Shown piece after piece: positions 56,354 through 64,000 of a stretch of 64,000 nt of DNA. Positions within the stretch are counted from its first letter, which is position 1. Every line of letters begins with the position of its first letter. Under the pieces are notes generated by a model that saw only the letters and a program-made list of their open reading frames with translations, was not told the origin of the DNA and did no database searches. Origin of the DNA: Algiphilus aromaticivorans DG1253 (GTDB lineage: Bacteria; Pseudomonadota; Gammaproteobacteria; Nevskiales; Nevskiaceae); NCBI RefSeq assembly GCF_000733765.1, contig NZ_JPOG01000001.1, positions 1,922,001-1,986,000 of the forward strand, given 5' to 3'. The translations under genes and the position numbers were made by a program.

Positions 56354-56608
56354 TTACAGCAGGGAGTCGGCCAGCAGGCCGCCCGCCAATCCGAGTGCCG
56401 CGCCGACCGGGCCGCCCACGGCCGTGCCTGCACCGATGGATGCGCCGAGCCCGGCACCCATTCCCGCCATCTGCATCGAGCCGGCATCCTCCTGCTGGTC
56501 GATCTGCTGGTTGGTACGCTCGCGGCGGTCCTCCATATCGGCGGCCTGATTCAGTGCCGACAGCCCCTGCTGCCGGAACGCCTGCCCGCTTCCGATCATT
56601 CCTGCCAT
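56354..56608 (-). CDS. Small phage protein with glycine zipper, 84 aa
   Basis: The N-terminal half is Gln/Asp-rich and helical (NQAADMEDRRERTNQQIDQQ). The C-terminal half is a Gly/Ala-rich hydrophobic zipper (MGAGLGASIGAGTAVGGPVG, then ALGLAGGLLADSLL). It starts one base after the stop of the upstream gene. A membrane-inserting virion component is plausible; unknown otherwise. Confidence 0.6.
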   Translation of the reverse strand: MAGMIGSGQAFRQQGLSALNQAADMEDRRERTNQQIDQQEDAGSMQMAGMGAGLGASIGAGTAVGGPVGAALGLAGGLLADSLL

Positions 56609-56609
56609 G

Positions 56610-57077
56610 TCAGCCTCCGGTGATGCGGCCGGGGTTCAGTCCGACGGCGATCTGTTCATTGCGGTCGTCGAAGGCGCGCTGCGCCCGGTTGCGGGCGGTC
56701 ACGTCGGCCAGGGACTCGGCGAGGTTGTCCTGCCGCTCCATCGAGGCCTGTTCCTGCTCGCCCATCTCCAGACCGAGCCCGCTCAGGTAGCGCTCACGCT
56801 GCTCGGGCAGGCGGTCGAAGCTGTCGCGCACCATCGTCCCAGCCTGCGACAGGGACTCCTGCCGCAGCATGGGGTTGTCGTACATGCCGGCCAGCTTCAT
56901 CCGCACCGGGTTGAAGCGGCGCAGGAAGTCGCTGTACTGCTGGCGGCTGATCTGTGCCCGCGCATCCGAGGCCGAGCCCTGCAGTTCGGGCAGGCTGTTG
57001 TCCATCGACATGGACGGCGCGGCCCGGTCGGAAAGGCGCGGAAACGGGGTGTTGTCGAGGCCTTGCATCTGGGTCAT
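56610..57077 (-). CDS. Phage protein, 155 aa (putative virion component)
   Basis: This is a Met/Gln/Arg-rich soluble protein: MTQMQGLDNTPFPRLSDRA, then RRFNPVRMKLAGMYDNPMLR and a helical C-terminus. ATG 57077 was chosen because it lies one base past the previous stop. It resembles no family I can name, but its composition and size match the neighbouring virion-type proteins. Confidence 0.6.
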   Translation of the reverse strand: MTQMQGLDNTPFPRLSDRAAPSMSMDNSLPELQGSASDARAQISRQQYSDFLRRFNPVRMKLAGMYDNPMLRQESLSQAGTMVRDSFDRLPEQRERYLSGLGLEMGEQEQASMERQDNLAESLADVTARNRAQRAFDDRNEQIAVGLNPGRITGG

Positions 57078-57078
57078 G

Positions 57079-57711
57079 TCAGACTCCCGGAATGGTCTTG
57101 TAGGGGTCGTCGGTGTAGCCGGACGCCCACTCGGTCGCGGCCTTCTTGCCCGGCACATAGGTCTCGTCGATGGCGTGCTGCGCGCCCAGCCCGGCGGCCA
57201 GGCCGAGGCCTTCCATGTTCGAGGCGCGCTCCCGCTGCGACAGCCGGGCGTCGAAGCGCGCCTGCTGCCCGGCGGCGGCGGCCGTCCGGCCGAGGCCTTC
57301 CAGCGCTTCGGCCGACTTGCCCTGCCCCATCTGCACCACGCCCTGCAGGCCGCGCACGTAGTCGTTATCGGCGGACTGGCGCGCGTCGTTGCGGCCGATG
57401 CCCATCGACGTCGCCTCGTCGCGCAGCATCCCGGTGGCGGCCTCCATCTGCGCACCGGAACCGAGGCCGTTGCCGCGCTGAGCGGTGGCCAGCGTCTTAT
57501 CGCGGGCGTCACCGAAGGCGCTGCGCACCTGCGATGTCATCTCGCGGTCGGCCTCGCTGCGCATGCGGCCCTGTTCCTGCCGGCGCGCGATCCAGTCGTC
57601 CTCGATCGGCTTGTTGATCTCGCGATAGCGCCGGATCTTGTCCATCCCGATCCGCACCAGTTCGCGCTCCTCTGCGGTCTCCTCGACCTTGCCGTCGCCA
57701 CCTGTGCTCAT
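57079..57711 (-). CDS. Phage protein, 210 aa (putative virion component)
   Basis: This helical, charged protein starts MSTGGDGKVEETAEERELVRIG. A central Gly/Met/Ala/Gln-rich zone (TLATAQRGNGLGSGAQMEAA) and a LGLAAGLGAQHAID patch may contact membrane. The ATG overlaps the preceding stop by 4 bp. No family recognised; the order suggests an internal or ejection protein set with the next three genes. Confidence 0.6.
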   Translation of the reverse strand: MSTGGDGKVEETAEERELVRIGMDKIRRYREINKPIEDDWIARRQEQGRMRSEADREMTSQVRSAFGDARDKTLATAQRGNGLGSGAQMEAATGMLRDEATSMGIGRNDARQSADNDYVRGLQGVVQMGQGKSAEALEGLGRTAAAAGQQARFDARLSQRERASNMEGLGLAAGLGAQHAIDETYVPGKKAATEWASGYTDDPYKTIPGV

Positions 57712-58166
57712 TGCAGGCCTCCGATGTATTCCTGGATGCTCTCGTCGTGGAAGTAGCGCCGGATCTCGGGCGCTACCGAAATTGCGTGCTCATGCCCGCC
57801 CACCAGGTAGGCGCAGTGCGTGGTCAGCGCGATCAGCGAGTCGCGGAGCACGAAGCCCAGCATCAGCTCGTGCTCGTTCGGCTTGTCGCTCTGGCTGGCC
57901 TCGCGCTCGAAGGTGTTGGCCGTGTGCCAGTCGATCACCGCCTGCCGGATCAGCGGCTGGAGCTCGGCGTAGTGCTCCTGCCAGAAGGGCAACGCCGGCA
58001 GCCGGAGCAGCGCGTCGGTGAAGGCGTTGTGCACGCGCTCGGCGGTCACGGCATCGCCGTCGATCAGGTCGTCCCAGGTCTGCGAAATGTTGCCGAGCAT
58101 CCGGCACACCAGCACGGCGTCACGCCGGCCGAGCAGCACCTGATTCAGGAAGCCGTCTTCATCCAT
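57708..58166 (-). CDS. Phage protein, 152 aa
   Basis: The protein is compact and globular, with FLNQVLLGRRDAVLVCRMLG, TWDDLIDGDAVTAERVHNAF and LIALTTHCAYLVGGHEHAIS. Similar small proteins lie next to tail genes in podovirus-like prophages, to my memory, without known function. It overlaps the upstream gene by 8 bp and the downstream one by 4 bp. Confidence 0.65.
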   Translation of the reverse strand: MDEDGFLNQVLLGRRDAVLVCRMLGNISQTWDDLIDGDAVTAERVHNAFTDALLRLPALPFWQEHYAELQPLIRQAVIDWHTANTFEREASQSDKPNEHELMLGFVLRDSLIALTTHCAYLVGGHEHAISVAPEIRRYFHDESIQEYIGGLQ

Positions 58167-59205
58167 AGATAATCGCCTCGCCGATGTCGACCACCAGCGT
58201 CGTTGCGGTTGTGGCGTAGCCGACGCGCTGCTGGAACAGCCCGGCGCCCGGCGTCTGCGTGAGCGCGCCGTTGCTGCCGAGGAATACCTGCGCGTCGGGC
58301 GTGAAGCTCCAGCCGGCGTTCGTCAGCTCGCCGCCCTGCGCGATCAGCGCTGTCTCCCCGTCGGCCGGGGCGTTGGTGACGATCCCGGCGACCCGGTTGG
58401 CGTGGCCGACCGTCCCGGCGTCCGCGTGCACCGCCTCGCCCGATACGGTGGTCACTGCCCGGTAGCCGGTCAGCTGGGCGCCTGCTGCACGACGAATGCG
58501 CGCCGGCGGGATCAGCGTGTGCGAGAACCGGCCGTCGGCTAGCGTCTTTGCGATCGCGTTGGCCGTCGCCTCGGTCACGGCCGCGGCCTGCCGGACTGCG
58601 CTGCCCGAGCGCAGCAGGAAGTCGCCGGCCGGGCTGTCGTCCCGCACGAAGGTCTGCTGCAGCAGGATCAGCACGCGGCGCGCCGAGATGGCCACCGCGG
58701 CCACCTGGTCGAACTGCCCGCTCCCGCCACTCGCCACCAGCCGGCCGTCCTCGCCGACGTAGAGCAGGTCGCCGGGCGTCCAGTCCCAGTTGACGTCCTC
58801 GTAGATCCCGCTGCGGCGCAGGGTGAACAGCGACTGCGCGCTCGCCCCCGAGACCGCGATGCCGGCCAGCCGGCCGACGTGCCCGGACTGCGTGCGATCC
58901 GCGTGGGCGAAGCCGCCGGCCAGGGCCACGACGAAGCGGCCGGCGACCACGCGATTCGCACCGGCGCGCACTTCGGCCTCGGCCGGGCAGACCGTGACCG
59001 GCTCAGCGGGCGCCTGCCCGCCGCCCTGCCCCTGCAGCGCCTGCGTCACGCGCTGCTGCGTTTTGACCAGCTTCTGCACCTCGGTCGAGCCGCTTTCCAG
59101 GCTCTCGATGCGCTGGCGGATGGCCAGCACCACCTGCTGCAGCTCGCGCGGCGTGACCGCCCCGCCGGACGGCCGCGGGACGGTGATCGCCGGCTTGGCC
59201 GTCAC
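58159..59205 (-). CDS. Phage structural protein with coiled coil and a duplicated beta domain, 348 aa
   Basis: GTG 59205 overlaps the preceding stop (GTGA). Residues 18-60 form a coiled coil (trimerisation likely). Residues 80-183 and 239-343 are two copies of one domain: compare FAHADRTQSGHVGRLAGI with AVHADAGTVGHANRVAGIV, then NWDWTPGDLLYVGEDGRL with GWSFTPDAQVFLGSNGAL. The domain recalls capsid-decoration or tail-fibre-head domains. Probably a trimeric virion appendage. Confidence 0.7.
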   Translation of the reverse strand: MTAKPAITVPRPSGGAVTPRELQQVVLAIRQRIESLESGSTEVQKLVKTQQRVTQALQGQGGGQAPAEPVTVCPAEAEVRAGANRVVAGRFVVALAGGFAHADRTQSGHVGRLAGIAVSGASAQSLFTLRRSGIYEDVNWDWTPGDLLYVGEDGRLVASGGSGQFDQVAAVAISARRVLILLQQTFVRDDSPAGDFLLRSGSAVRQAAAVTEATANAIAKTLADGRFSHTLIPPARIRRAAGAQLTGYRAVTTVSGEAVHADAGTVGHANRVAGIVTNAPADGETALIAQGGELTNAGWSFTPDAQVFLGSNGALTQTPGAGLFQQRVGYATTATTLVVDIGEAIIYG

Positions 59206-62200
59206 GTCAGTTCCTCGGAATCCTCGGCGATCTCGACGCGCTGCACGCGCGACGTGCCCTCCAGCTCGATCTCCCACTCTCGCGCCGCGTCCACGGACGG
59301 GAGCACGAAGTCATCCACACTCGTCACCGCCCCGTCCCGGATCAGCGCGCCGTCGGCGTAGACGCGGAACTTGAGGTCGCTGTAGTCGGCGGCGCGCACC
59401 TGCGCGTGGGCGAAGCTCGCCGGATAGGGCAGCTGGTAGAGCGCGCTGCGCCAGACGTACTTGAGCTTGCCGGTGCCGCCTTCCCAGACGTTGATCTGCC
59501 CGCCGATCGACATATAGAGCGTGTCGGTCAGGGCGTCGCTGTAGGCGGCCTCGGCATAGAAGTCGAGGGGCACGAAGCCGAAGGCGTCCTCGCCCGCCAC
59601 GTCGAGGATGAAGCCGCCGGCGTTGCCCTCCTTGTCGATGTACCAGCCGAAGTAGCGGTCGTCGTGGGCCACCGCATGGATGGTCGAGGGGTTGAGTGCT
59701 TGCCACTCCCGGCGGCTGAACAGGCTCTCGGTGACGATGCGCGTCTGCCCGTTGCCGGCCACGGCCACCAGGCCATCCGGCGAGGCGTAGACCACGCCCA
59801 GGCTGTTGAGCGTGACCATCGAGCGCTTCGATACGCAGCCCTGCGGCAGTTCCAGCTGCTGCATGCCCAGCTGGTCGGGGGTCGTGCCCTGCACCAGATA
59901 GGGATTGCGCTCGGTGACCACCACGGCCGTCGCGTCGATAGCCCCGATCCCGACAATCGGGTAGTCGGTGGCCAGTCGAAAGCCCACCGGGTAGGCGTGC
60001 GGCCGGTTCTGGACCGACGGCACCACCTGATTGCCGGCGAAGCCCATCATGATCCCGTTCGGCAGGGCGATGATCCCGAGCATGTCGTCGGGCGGCAGAT
60101 CCCACTCCTGCGACTGCAGCGGTTCGCCGAGCGCGTTGTTGGCCAGGCCATCGGTGAGCAGGGCCTGATTCAGCGGGATCTCGTCGACGAACAGGAACTG
60201 CGAGCCGTCGGCATTGGTGACGGTGCGATAGATCCGCTTCTTGGTGACCCCGTAGCCGGCCGTCGCGGTCGTGTCGGTCGTGACCGCGATCTCGGCCGCC
60301 TCGCTTTTCTGCACCGAGCGCGACGCCGGCGACGGCGCGCCCTCCTCGCCCAGTTCGTTGACCAGCGTGTAGACGTAGGCCGTGAACTCGGACTCCAGAA
60401 GCTCGCGGCCCGGGTCGGCGGTGTCCGGCGCAAGATTCACGGAAATGTTGTCCACATACAGCAGGCGCAGCGTGTTTTCGTCGCCGGCGGCGTGTACCGA
60501 GAAACCGAACTGATCGCCCAGAAACTCCATGTCTTCCGATTCGGAGAACACCAACTCGCCGGTGTCCTTTTTCGTAATGGTGACAGCTACGTTCTTCTTG
60601 CCGCCCTGAACCGGCTCGACGACGATGTTGACGTGCAGCCACTCATCCATCGGAATCATCGCGTCCTCGTAGACGCTGATTGCTACGTTATCCAGATCGC
60701 GCCAGTCCCGTGCCGTCTCGAAGCGGAAGCTGCTGTCATACCACTGCCGCAGCGCAGGGCCAGCGCCGTTGGCGTCGTTGCCCAGCCGGATGCTTGTGGG
60801 CGAACCGCCACCGCCGCTGCGCATGATGTCGACGTCGATGACTGCCTTCGGTGTCTTGTCAAACTGGAAGGGGCGATATACCGAGACCTCCTTGTAATAG
60901 AAGGAAGCGAGCCGGAAACACGGCGCCGGTCTACCGACTGCATCATCAATCTCGATATTCGCGGAGTCGCCAAAAAGGGAAAACTCATCAGCAGGGATAA
61001 AGTCGTCGAAATCCCAACCCTCAAAGTTATCGCAGGCAAAGCTGACAGTAGTGCTCTGCCTGAATAGAGCAATCTCATCGATGTAGGCGATGATCTCGGT
61101 GCCGCCCTCGCGCTCGAATTGCTGGACGACATCCACGGAAGCCGTGTTGTCCGGGACGATTGCCGAGTGCGTGCGCGAGGCCCATCCGCCGGTCTCGGCC
61201 GTGAAGTCCGCCATGTCCTCCTCGCCGATCAGGTCGAGGTTGGAATCGCGGAAGCGGAAACCCATGCGCGCGGTGTCCGTGCCGTCGCCGTTCTGGTCCC
61301 ATGTCAGGCGCAGGGTCGAGCCGACGGCAATCGCGTTGTCTTCGGCGTCCAGCCGCTGGATTGCCTCGGTGGCCGCCGCCGAACCGCCGCCGAAGAAGTA
61401 GGTGCCGGCGCTCGGAGAGATATTCCCGCCGTCGCCGCTCTGCACCGCCTCAAAGCCGCCCTCGACGATCGTCCAGCCGCTGGTGTCGCCGGCCTCGGCC
61501 CCGGCGTTGGTCAGCACCAGCGACCCCTCATCGACGTCCGGCACGTTGACCGAGACGGTCGGCGCGTTCTCCGGTGCCGGCACGCCCATCAGCAGGGAGT
61601 CGCATGGGTACTCCTCGTTGCACGACCCGATAGCCTTCGAGATATTCGTGACGCGCGGCGCGCCCGTGCCCGTGAAGTAGGTACGCTCGGTCTCGTCGCC
61701 CAGGATCGGGCCGCGGGCCACGTCCACCTCGACCGCCTTGCCCTCCAGCTCGGACTTCGCCCAGTGGAGCCAATACTGGCGGTCCATCCGGTGAATCGTG
61801 ACGATGTCGTCCTGGAACTTGAACTGGAAGCGGTTGCCGATGTTCATCCCGACCTTCTCCAGATCGGTGATGCCGCCCTCCTGCAGCAGGTACTCGACAC
61901 CGTAGCGGTCGCTCTGCGCCCGGAAGTACAGGTCGTCGCTGCGCCGATAGGCCAGAATGACGTCCGAATCGGGAAGGCCCAGCGGGTGCTTGTCGTCGAG
62001 CGACACGCGCGGCGTCCGGACGTCCGCGTCGAGCTCCGTGACCACCATCGCGCTCGCCTGCGTGTCGAACCAGCGCAGCTTCGCCTGGCCGTCCTCGACG
62101 AAGGCCAGCACGGTGTTCATGTTCTGGTCGAAGCTCAGCGACAGCTCGGTAATGTCGGCGCCGGTGTAGAGCACCGTCGTGTTGCCGGCCTCGTCCTCCG

Positions 62201-62399
62201 CCACGATGTCGTGATCCGCGCCGTCATTGCGCTCGACGCGGTAGCACTTCCACACCTGAAACTGCAGGCCCTCGCTGGGATCCTGCAGGGCGACGCCGCC
62301 GTCCTCGAAGTCGAGCAGCGGGCCGATGTTCGCGTTGGCGCGGGCGCCGAGGAATGCCGACTGGACCGGCTCTGTGGATAGACGCTCCTCGGGGATCAC
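59202..62399 (-). CDS. P22 gp10-like packaged-DNA stabilisation/tail-hub protein with a large insertion, 1,065 aa
   Basis: The C-terminal part is characteristic of this podovirus tail family: FTAYVYTLVNELGEEGAPSP (residues 672-691), KKRIYRTV, LPPDDMLGIIALPNGIMMGF, VQNRPHAYPVGFRLATDYPIVG, NPYLVQGTTPDQ and LPQGCVSKRSMVTLNSLGVV. Residues 1-290 are the first half of the same core, ending at MGVPAPENAP. Between them (about 290-660) lie two extra modules: a galactose-binding-like sandwich (293-448) and a laminin-G/lectin-like sandwich (455-656). It starts with GTG overlapping the previous stop. Confidence 0.75.
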   Translation of the reverse strand: MIPEERLSTEPVQSAFLGARANANIGPLLDFEDGGVALQDPSEGLQFQVWKCYRVERNDGADHDIVAEDEAGNTTVLYTGADITELSLSFDQNMNTVLAFVEDGQAKLRWFDTQASAMVVTELDADVRTPRVSLDDKHPLGLPDSDVILAYRRSDDLYFRAQSDRYGVEYLLQEGGITDLEKVGMNIGNRFQFKFQDDIVTIHRMDRQYWLHWAKSELEGKAVEVDVARGPILGDETERTYFTGTGAPRVTNISKAIGSCNEEYPCDSLLMGVPAPENAPTVSVNVPDVDEGSLVLTNAGAEAGDTSGWTIVEGGFEAVQSGDGGNISPSAGTYFFGGGSAAATEAIQRLDAEDNAIAVGSTLRLTWDQNGDGTDTARMGFRFRDSNLDLIGEEDMADFTAETGGWASRTHSAIVPDNTASVDVVQQFEREGGTEIIAYIDEIALFRQSTTVSFACDNFEGWDFDDFIPADEFSLFGDSANIEIDDAVGRPAPCFRLASFYYKEVSVYRPFQFDKTPKAVIDVDIMRSGGGGSPTSIRLGNDANGAGPALRQWYDSSFRFETARDWRDLDNVAISVYEDAMIPMDEWLHVNIVVEPVQGGKKNVAVTITKKDTGELVFSESEDMEFLGDQFGFSVHAAGDENTLRLLYVDNISVNLAPDTADPGRELLESEFTAYVYTLVNELGEEGAPSPASRSVQKSEAAEIAVTTDTTATAGYGVTKKRIYRTVTNADGSQFLFVDEIPLNQALLTDGLANNALGEPLQSQEWDLPPDDMLGIIALPNGIMMGFAGNQVVPSVQNRPHAYPVGFRLATDYPIVGIGAIDATAVVVTERNPYLVQGTTPDQLGMQQLELPQGCVSKRSMVTLNSLGVVYASPDGLVAVAGNGQTRIVTESLFSRREWQALNPSTIHAVAHDDRYFGWYIDKEGNAGGFILDVAGEDAFGFVPLDFYAEAAYSDALTDTLYMSIGGQINVWEGGTGKLKYVWRSALYQLPYPASFAHAQVRAADYSDLKFRVYADGALIRDGAVTSVDDFVLPSVDAAREWEIELEGTSRVQRVEIAEDSEELT

Positions 62400-63328
62400 G
62401 TCTTACGGCCCCAGGAGTGTGAGAACTCGATGGTCAGCTCATCGCTATCGGTCTTGTCGATATCTGGGCTTACAACGAACTGATAGGCGCCCCAACCAAG
62501 CTGCACCAGGAAGCCGCCTATACCGCTCGGGAAGTTTGCTGTGTCGATCCCCCATGTAATGGTCGCCGAGCGTTCGTAGGTGCCGTTTACGTAGGAACTG
62601 GTGGACGCGCTATTCCCAGAAGTGGATGAGTTGGCGGACGGCCTCCCGGTTATTGCTGCGAGCGAAGCCCCAGATTCCAGGCACTGGAATCGACCGCCGT
62701 TTGTGTACTCGATGGCCCTGAGTCCGTCCTCCCCCATAGTCCACCCGAAGGCTGAGCTTCCCGAATCCACGTTCGCAGCGCGCGCCGTGTAATCGTGCGT
62801 CGTCCCGCGCAACTCGATCTGCCCCGTGGTGTCCACGGTCGGCGGATACATTCGGAACTCGTAGGTCACGTCGAGCGTTTCGTCGCTCAGGATCGTGATC
62901 GTGGTGGGGTCACCATTGCCGTCGAGGATCAGCGCACGGCTGAAAGCGTAGTCAGCGTTTCCGCTGGAATTGATACCGACGCCGACCTCGGCAAGGTTTC
63001 CGGCGGCAACCCCTTCGCCGAAGCGATAGATGTTCCGCATAAACCGGTAGTACGGCGCCGAGGACTGATTGCCGCCGGTGCTGCTCTGCTTCGTGTTGGT
63101 CGTGGCGACCAGTGACGCCATCGTGGTGTCGTTGGCATTCGGCGCGTCGCTCCCGCTCCCGACGTGGCAATACCGCAGCCAGCTATTCGACGTCCCCATC
63201 AGATCGAGACCGAAGTCCGTGATGAGGTTCTCGAACTCGGCCAACAGGCGCCGCGTACCGTCGCGCTTGACCGCCTCCAGCTTGAAGAATCCGGCGCACT
63301 GGCTGTGCAATTTGATGCTCTGCTTCAT
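62396..63328 (-). CDS. Phage tail-fibre-like protein, 310 aa
   Basis: The N-terminus (FFKLEAVKRDGTRRLLAEFENLITDFGLDLMG) and the following RYCHVGSGSDAPNANDTTMASL are typical of proteins next to tail genes in tailed phages. The rest is Ser/Thr/Gly-rich with beta character (EVGVGINSSGNADYAFSRA, SSTSGNSASTSS), as in fibre shafts or receptor-facing proteins. ATGA overlap with the upstream gene. Exact virion position unknown. Confidence 0.65.
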   Translation of the reverse strand: MKQSIKLHSQCAGFFKLEAVKRDGTRRLLAEFENLITDFGLDLMGTSNSWLRYCHVGSGSDAPNANDTTMASLVATTNTKQSSTGGNQSSAPYYRFMRNIYRFGEGVAAGNLAEVGVGINSSGNADYAFSRALILDGNGDPTTITILSDETLDVTYEFRMYPPTVDTTGQIELRGTTHDYTARAANVDSGSSAFGWTMGEDGLRAIEYTNGGRFQCLESGASLAAITGRPSANSSTSGNSASTSSYVNGTYERSATITWGIDTANFPSGIGGFLVQLGWGAYQFVVSPDIDKTDSDELTIEFSHSWGRKT

Positions 63329-63888
63329 ACAGCCTCCAGGCTTCCGGACGCGATATGCGCACCGGCGCTCTCGGCTTCCTCGGGGTTGGGAAGCTCGTAT
63401 TCGATGAGGTTGAAGACGTTGCCCAGCGCGCCGGACTGGATGGACGCGCCGCCGCTTTCGGCTTCGTCGACCCCCGCGTCCAGCTCGCGAAGGAAGAACG
63501 TCTGCTCAAGCAGGCCGCTCTCGATATGGGCGCCGAAGGTCTCGGCCTCGTCCATGCCGGCGTCGAAGCTCTGGACCTTGGATCGCAGTTCGCCCTGAAC
63601 CAGCGCAGCGCCGGCGCTTTCGGCGCTCTCGATCGGCGGCTGGATGACGCGGCCCTTGACCACCAGCGCGCCTCCGGATTCGGACTCCTCGATGACCTTC
63701 ACCGGATACGGCGGCGACGTCAGATACTCCAATTTGTCGAGAAACCGCCCTTTCCCGAGGCTCCCCCAAGCCTCCAGATCCCCAGACAGCAGCCGCGCGT
63801 TCTCGGCCCGCTGAGCGAATCCATTGGGCAGCCGCTCGGGGTCCGCCCGACGCACTTCGCCGCGGAAGACCTCGATCGAAACCTTCAT
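63325..63888 (-). CDS. Phage virion protein with five ESxGAxIxSGxL repeats, 187 aa
   Basis: Residues 1-45 (ERLPNGFAQRAENARLLSGDLEAW) match the usual N-terminus of the gp10-like stabilisation/tail-hub proteins. From residue 67, a 13- to 14-residue motif recurs five times (about 67, 88, 114, 142, 171): SESGGALVVKG, AESAGAALVQGEL, AETFGAHIESGLL, AESGGASIQSGAL, AESAGAHIASGSL, separated by variable linkers of 7 to 16 residues. Probably a virion protein; function of the repeats unknown. Confidence 0.65.
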   Translation of the reverse strand: MKVSIEVFRGEVRRADPERLPNGFAQRAENARLLSGDLEAWGSLGKGRFLDKLEYLTSPPYPVKVIEESESGGALVVKGRVIQPPIESAESAGAALVQGELRSKVQSFDAGMDEAETFGAHIESGLLEQTFFLRELDAGVDEAESGGASIQSGALGNVFNLIEYELPNPEEAESAGAHIASGSLEAV

Positions 63889-63892
63889 GGGG

Positions 63893-64000
63893 CTACCCGT
63901 GGTCGGGGTATTCGGGCGATGTCAGGGTCGGCGTGACCTTGTTCAGCAGCGTGTCGCGCTTCTTGTCCTGCCAGGCGTCCAGCGAGCCGGTGAGAAGGCG
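63893..64000 (-). CDS. Partial phage gene, C-terminal end only
   Basis: An open frame enters from the right edge and ends at TAG (63893-63895). The visible 35 residues begin RLLTGSLDAWQDKKRDTLLN and end PEYPDHG. RLLTGSLDAW echoes RLLSGDLEAW in the next gene, which may be chance or a shared module. Family undeterminable from this fragment. Confidence 0.55.
   Translation of the reverse strand, partial: RLLTGSLDAWQDKKRDTLLNKVTPTLTSPEYPDHG

Larger units (their letters stand above)
40363..64000. mobile_element. Prophage (podovirus-like), late-gene end, continues beyond right edge
   Basis: From the 3' end of tRNA-Leu to the right border there are no chromosomal housekeeping genes. The content is virion-type proteins (P22 gp10-like stabilisation protein, tail-fibre-like and repeat proteins) and a polyvalent megaprotein, all on the minus strand with 1- to 8-bp overlaps. 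No integrase is present at this end; it is expected with packaging and lysis genes beyond 64000. The left attachment core is probably within the T arm/acceptor 3' end of the tRNA (about 40338-40362), but the second copy is outside the window. Confidence 0.8.

Overview
The window is a high-GC (roughly two-thirds G+C) gammaproteobacterial chromosome segment that ends in a prophage. The order clpS-clpA-infA-bpt-aat ... ftsK-lolA-rarA-crcB-serS, the rnr-rlmB-rpsF-rpsR-rplI-dnaB-alr block and the type II secretion genes all point to Gammaproteobacteria. I cannot fix the genus; a Nevskiales/Salinisphaerales/Chromatiales-type organism would fit.

Region 1 (1-12 kb) is a vitamin B12 locus. On the minus strand, a cobalamin riboswitch (about 8900-9085) precedes btuB-cobO-cobB-bluB-[BtuF-like]-cbiB-cobD-cobN, a tightly packed operon with 4-bp stop/start overlaps. 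It joins outer-membrane corrinoid uptake, adenosylation, lower-ligand (DMB) synthesis, aminopropanol-arm assembly and a cobaltochelatase large subunit that carries a signal peptide. Divergently, btuF-btuC-btuD encode the inner-membrane B12 importer. A 78-bp dispersed inverted-repeat element lies across the cobD/cobN junction and supplies codons to both genes.

Region 2 (12-26.5 kb) is housekeeping: thpR, serS, two tandem crcB fluoride-channel genes, rarA, lolA and ftsK (minus); an unknown 122-aa protein, a FemAB/DUF482-type acyltransferase, aat, bpt and infA (plus); then clpA, clpS and a glutaryl-CoA dehydrogenase-like gene (minus). The aat, bpt, clpS and clpA genes together form an N-degron tagging and proteolysis set. 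Region 3 (26.6-32.3 kb) is a partial type II secretion operon, gspCDEF, followed by a second dispersed inverted-repeat element. Region 4 (32.4-40.4 kb) is alr, dnaB, rplI, rpsR, rpsF, rlmB, an OmpA-type lipoprotein and rnr on the minus strand, then tRNA-Leu(CAG) on the plus strand with a near-consensus promoter.

Region 5 (about 40.36 kb to the right edge) looks like the late end of a podovirus-like prophage integrated at the 3' end of tRNA-Leu. Virion genes run leftward in a translationally coupled series: an Ala/Glu/Ser/Gly repeat protein, a tail-fibre-like protein, a P22 gp10-like stabilisation protein carrying a roughly 370-residue double carbohydrate-binding-like insertion, a duplicated-domain protein, several small proteins, and finally a 4,731-residue polyvalent megaprotein. 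That protein contains two ParB-fold domains, a DarB-like helicase plus N6-adenine methylase, a GNAT domain, two ADP-ribosyltransferase-like domains, a zincin protease domain and a C-terminal LPD38-type region.

The most unusual signal is inside the megagene. Two short ORFs in the +1 frame (49360-49728 and 50380-50571) have their own Shine-Dalgarno sequences and normal protein-like composition, and they sit exactly where the megaprotein frame becomes low-complexity linker. The first is followed by a textbook intrinsic terminator buried within the megagene coding sequence.
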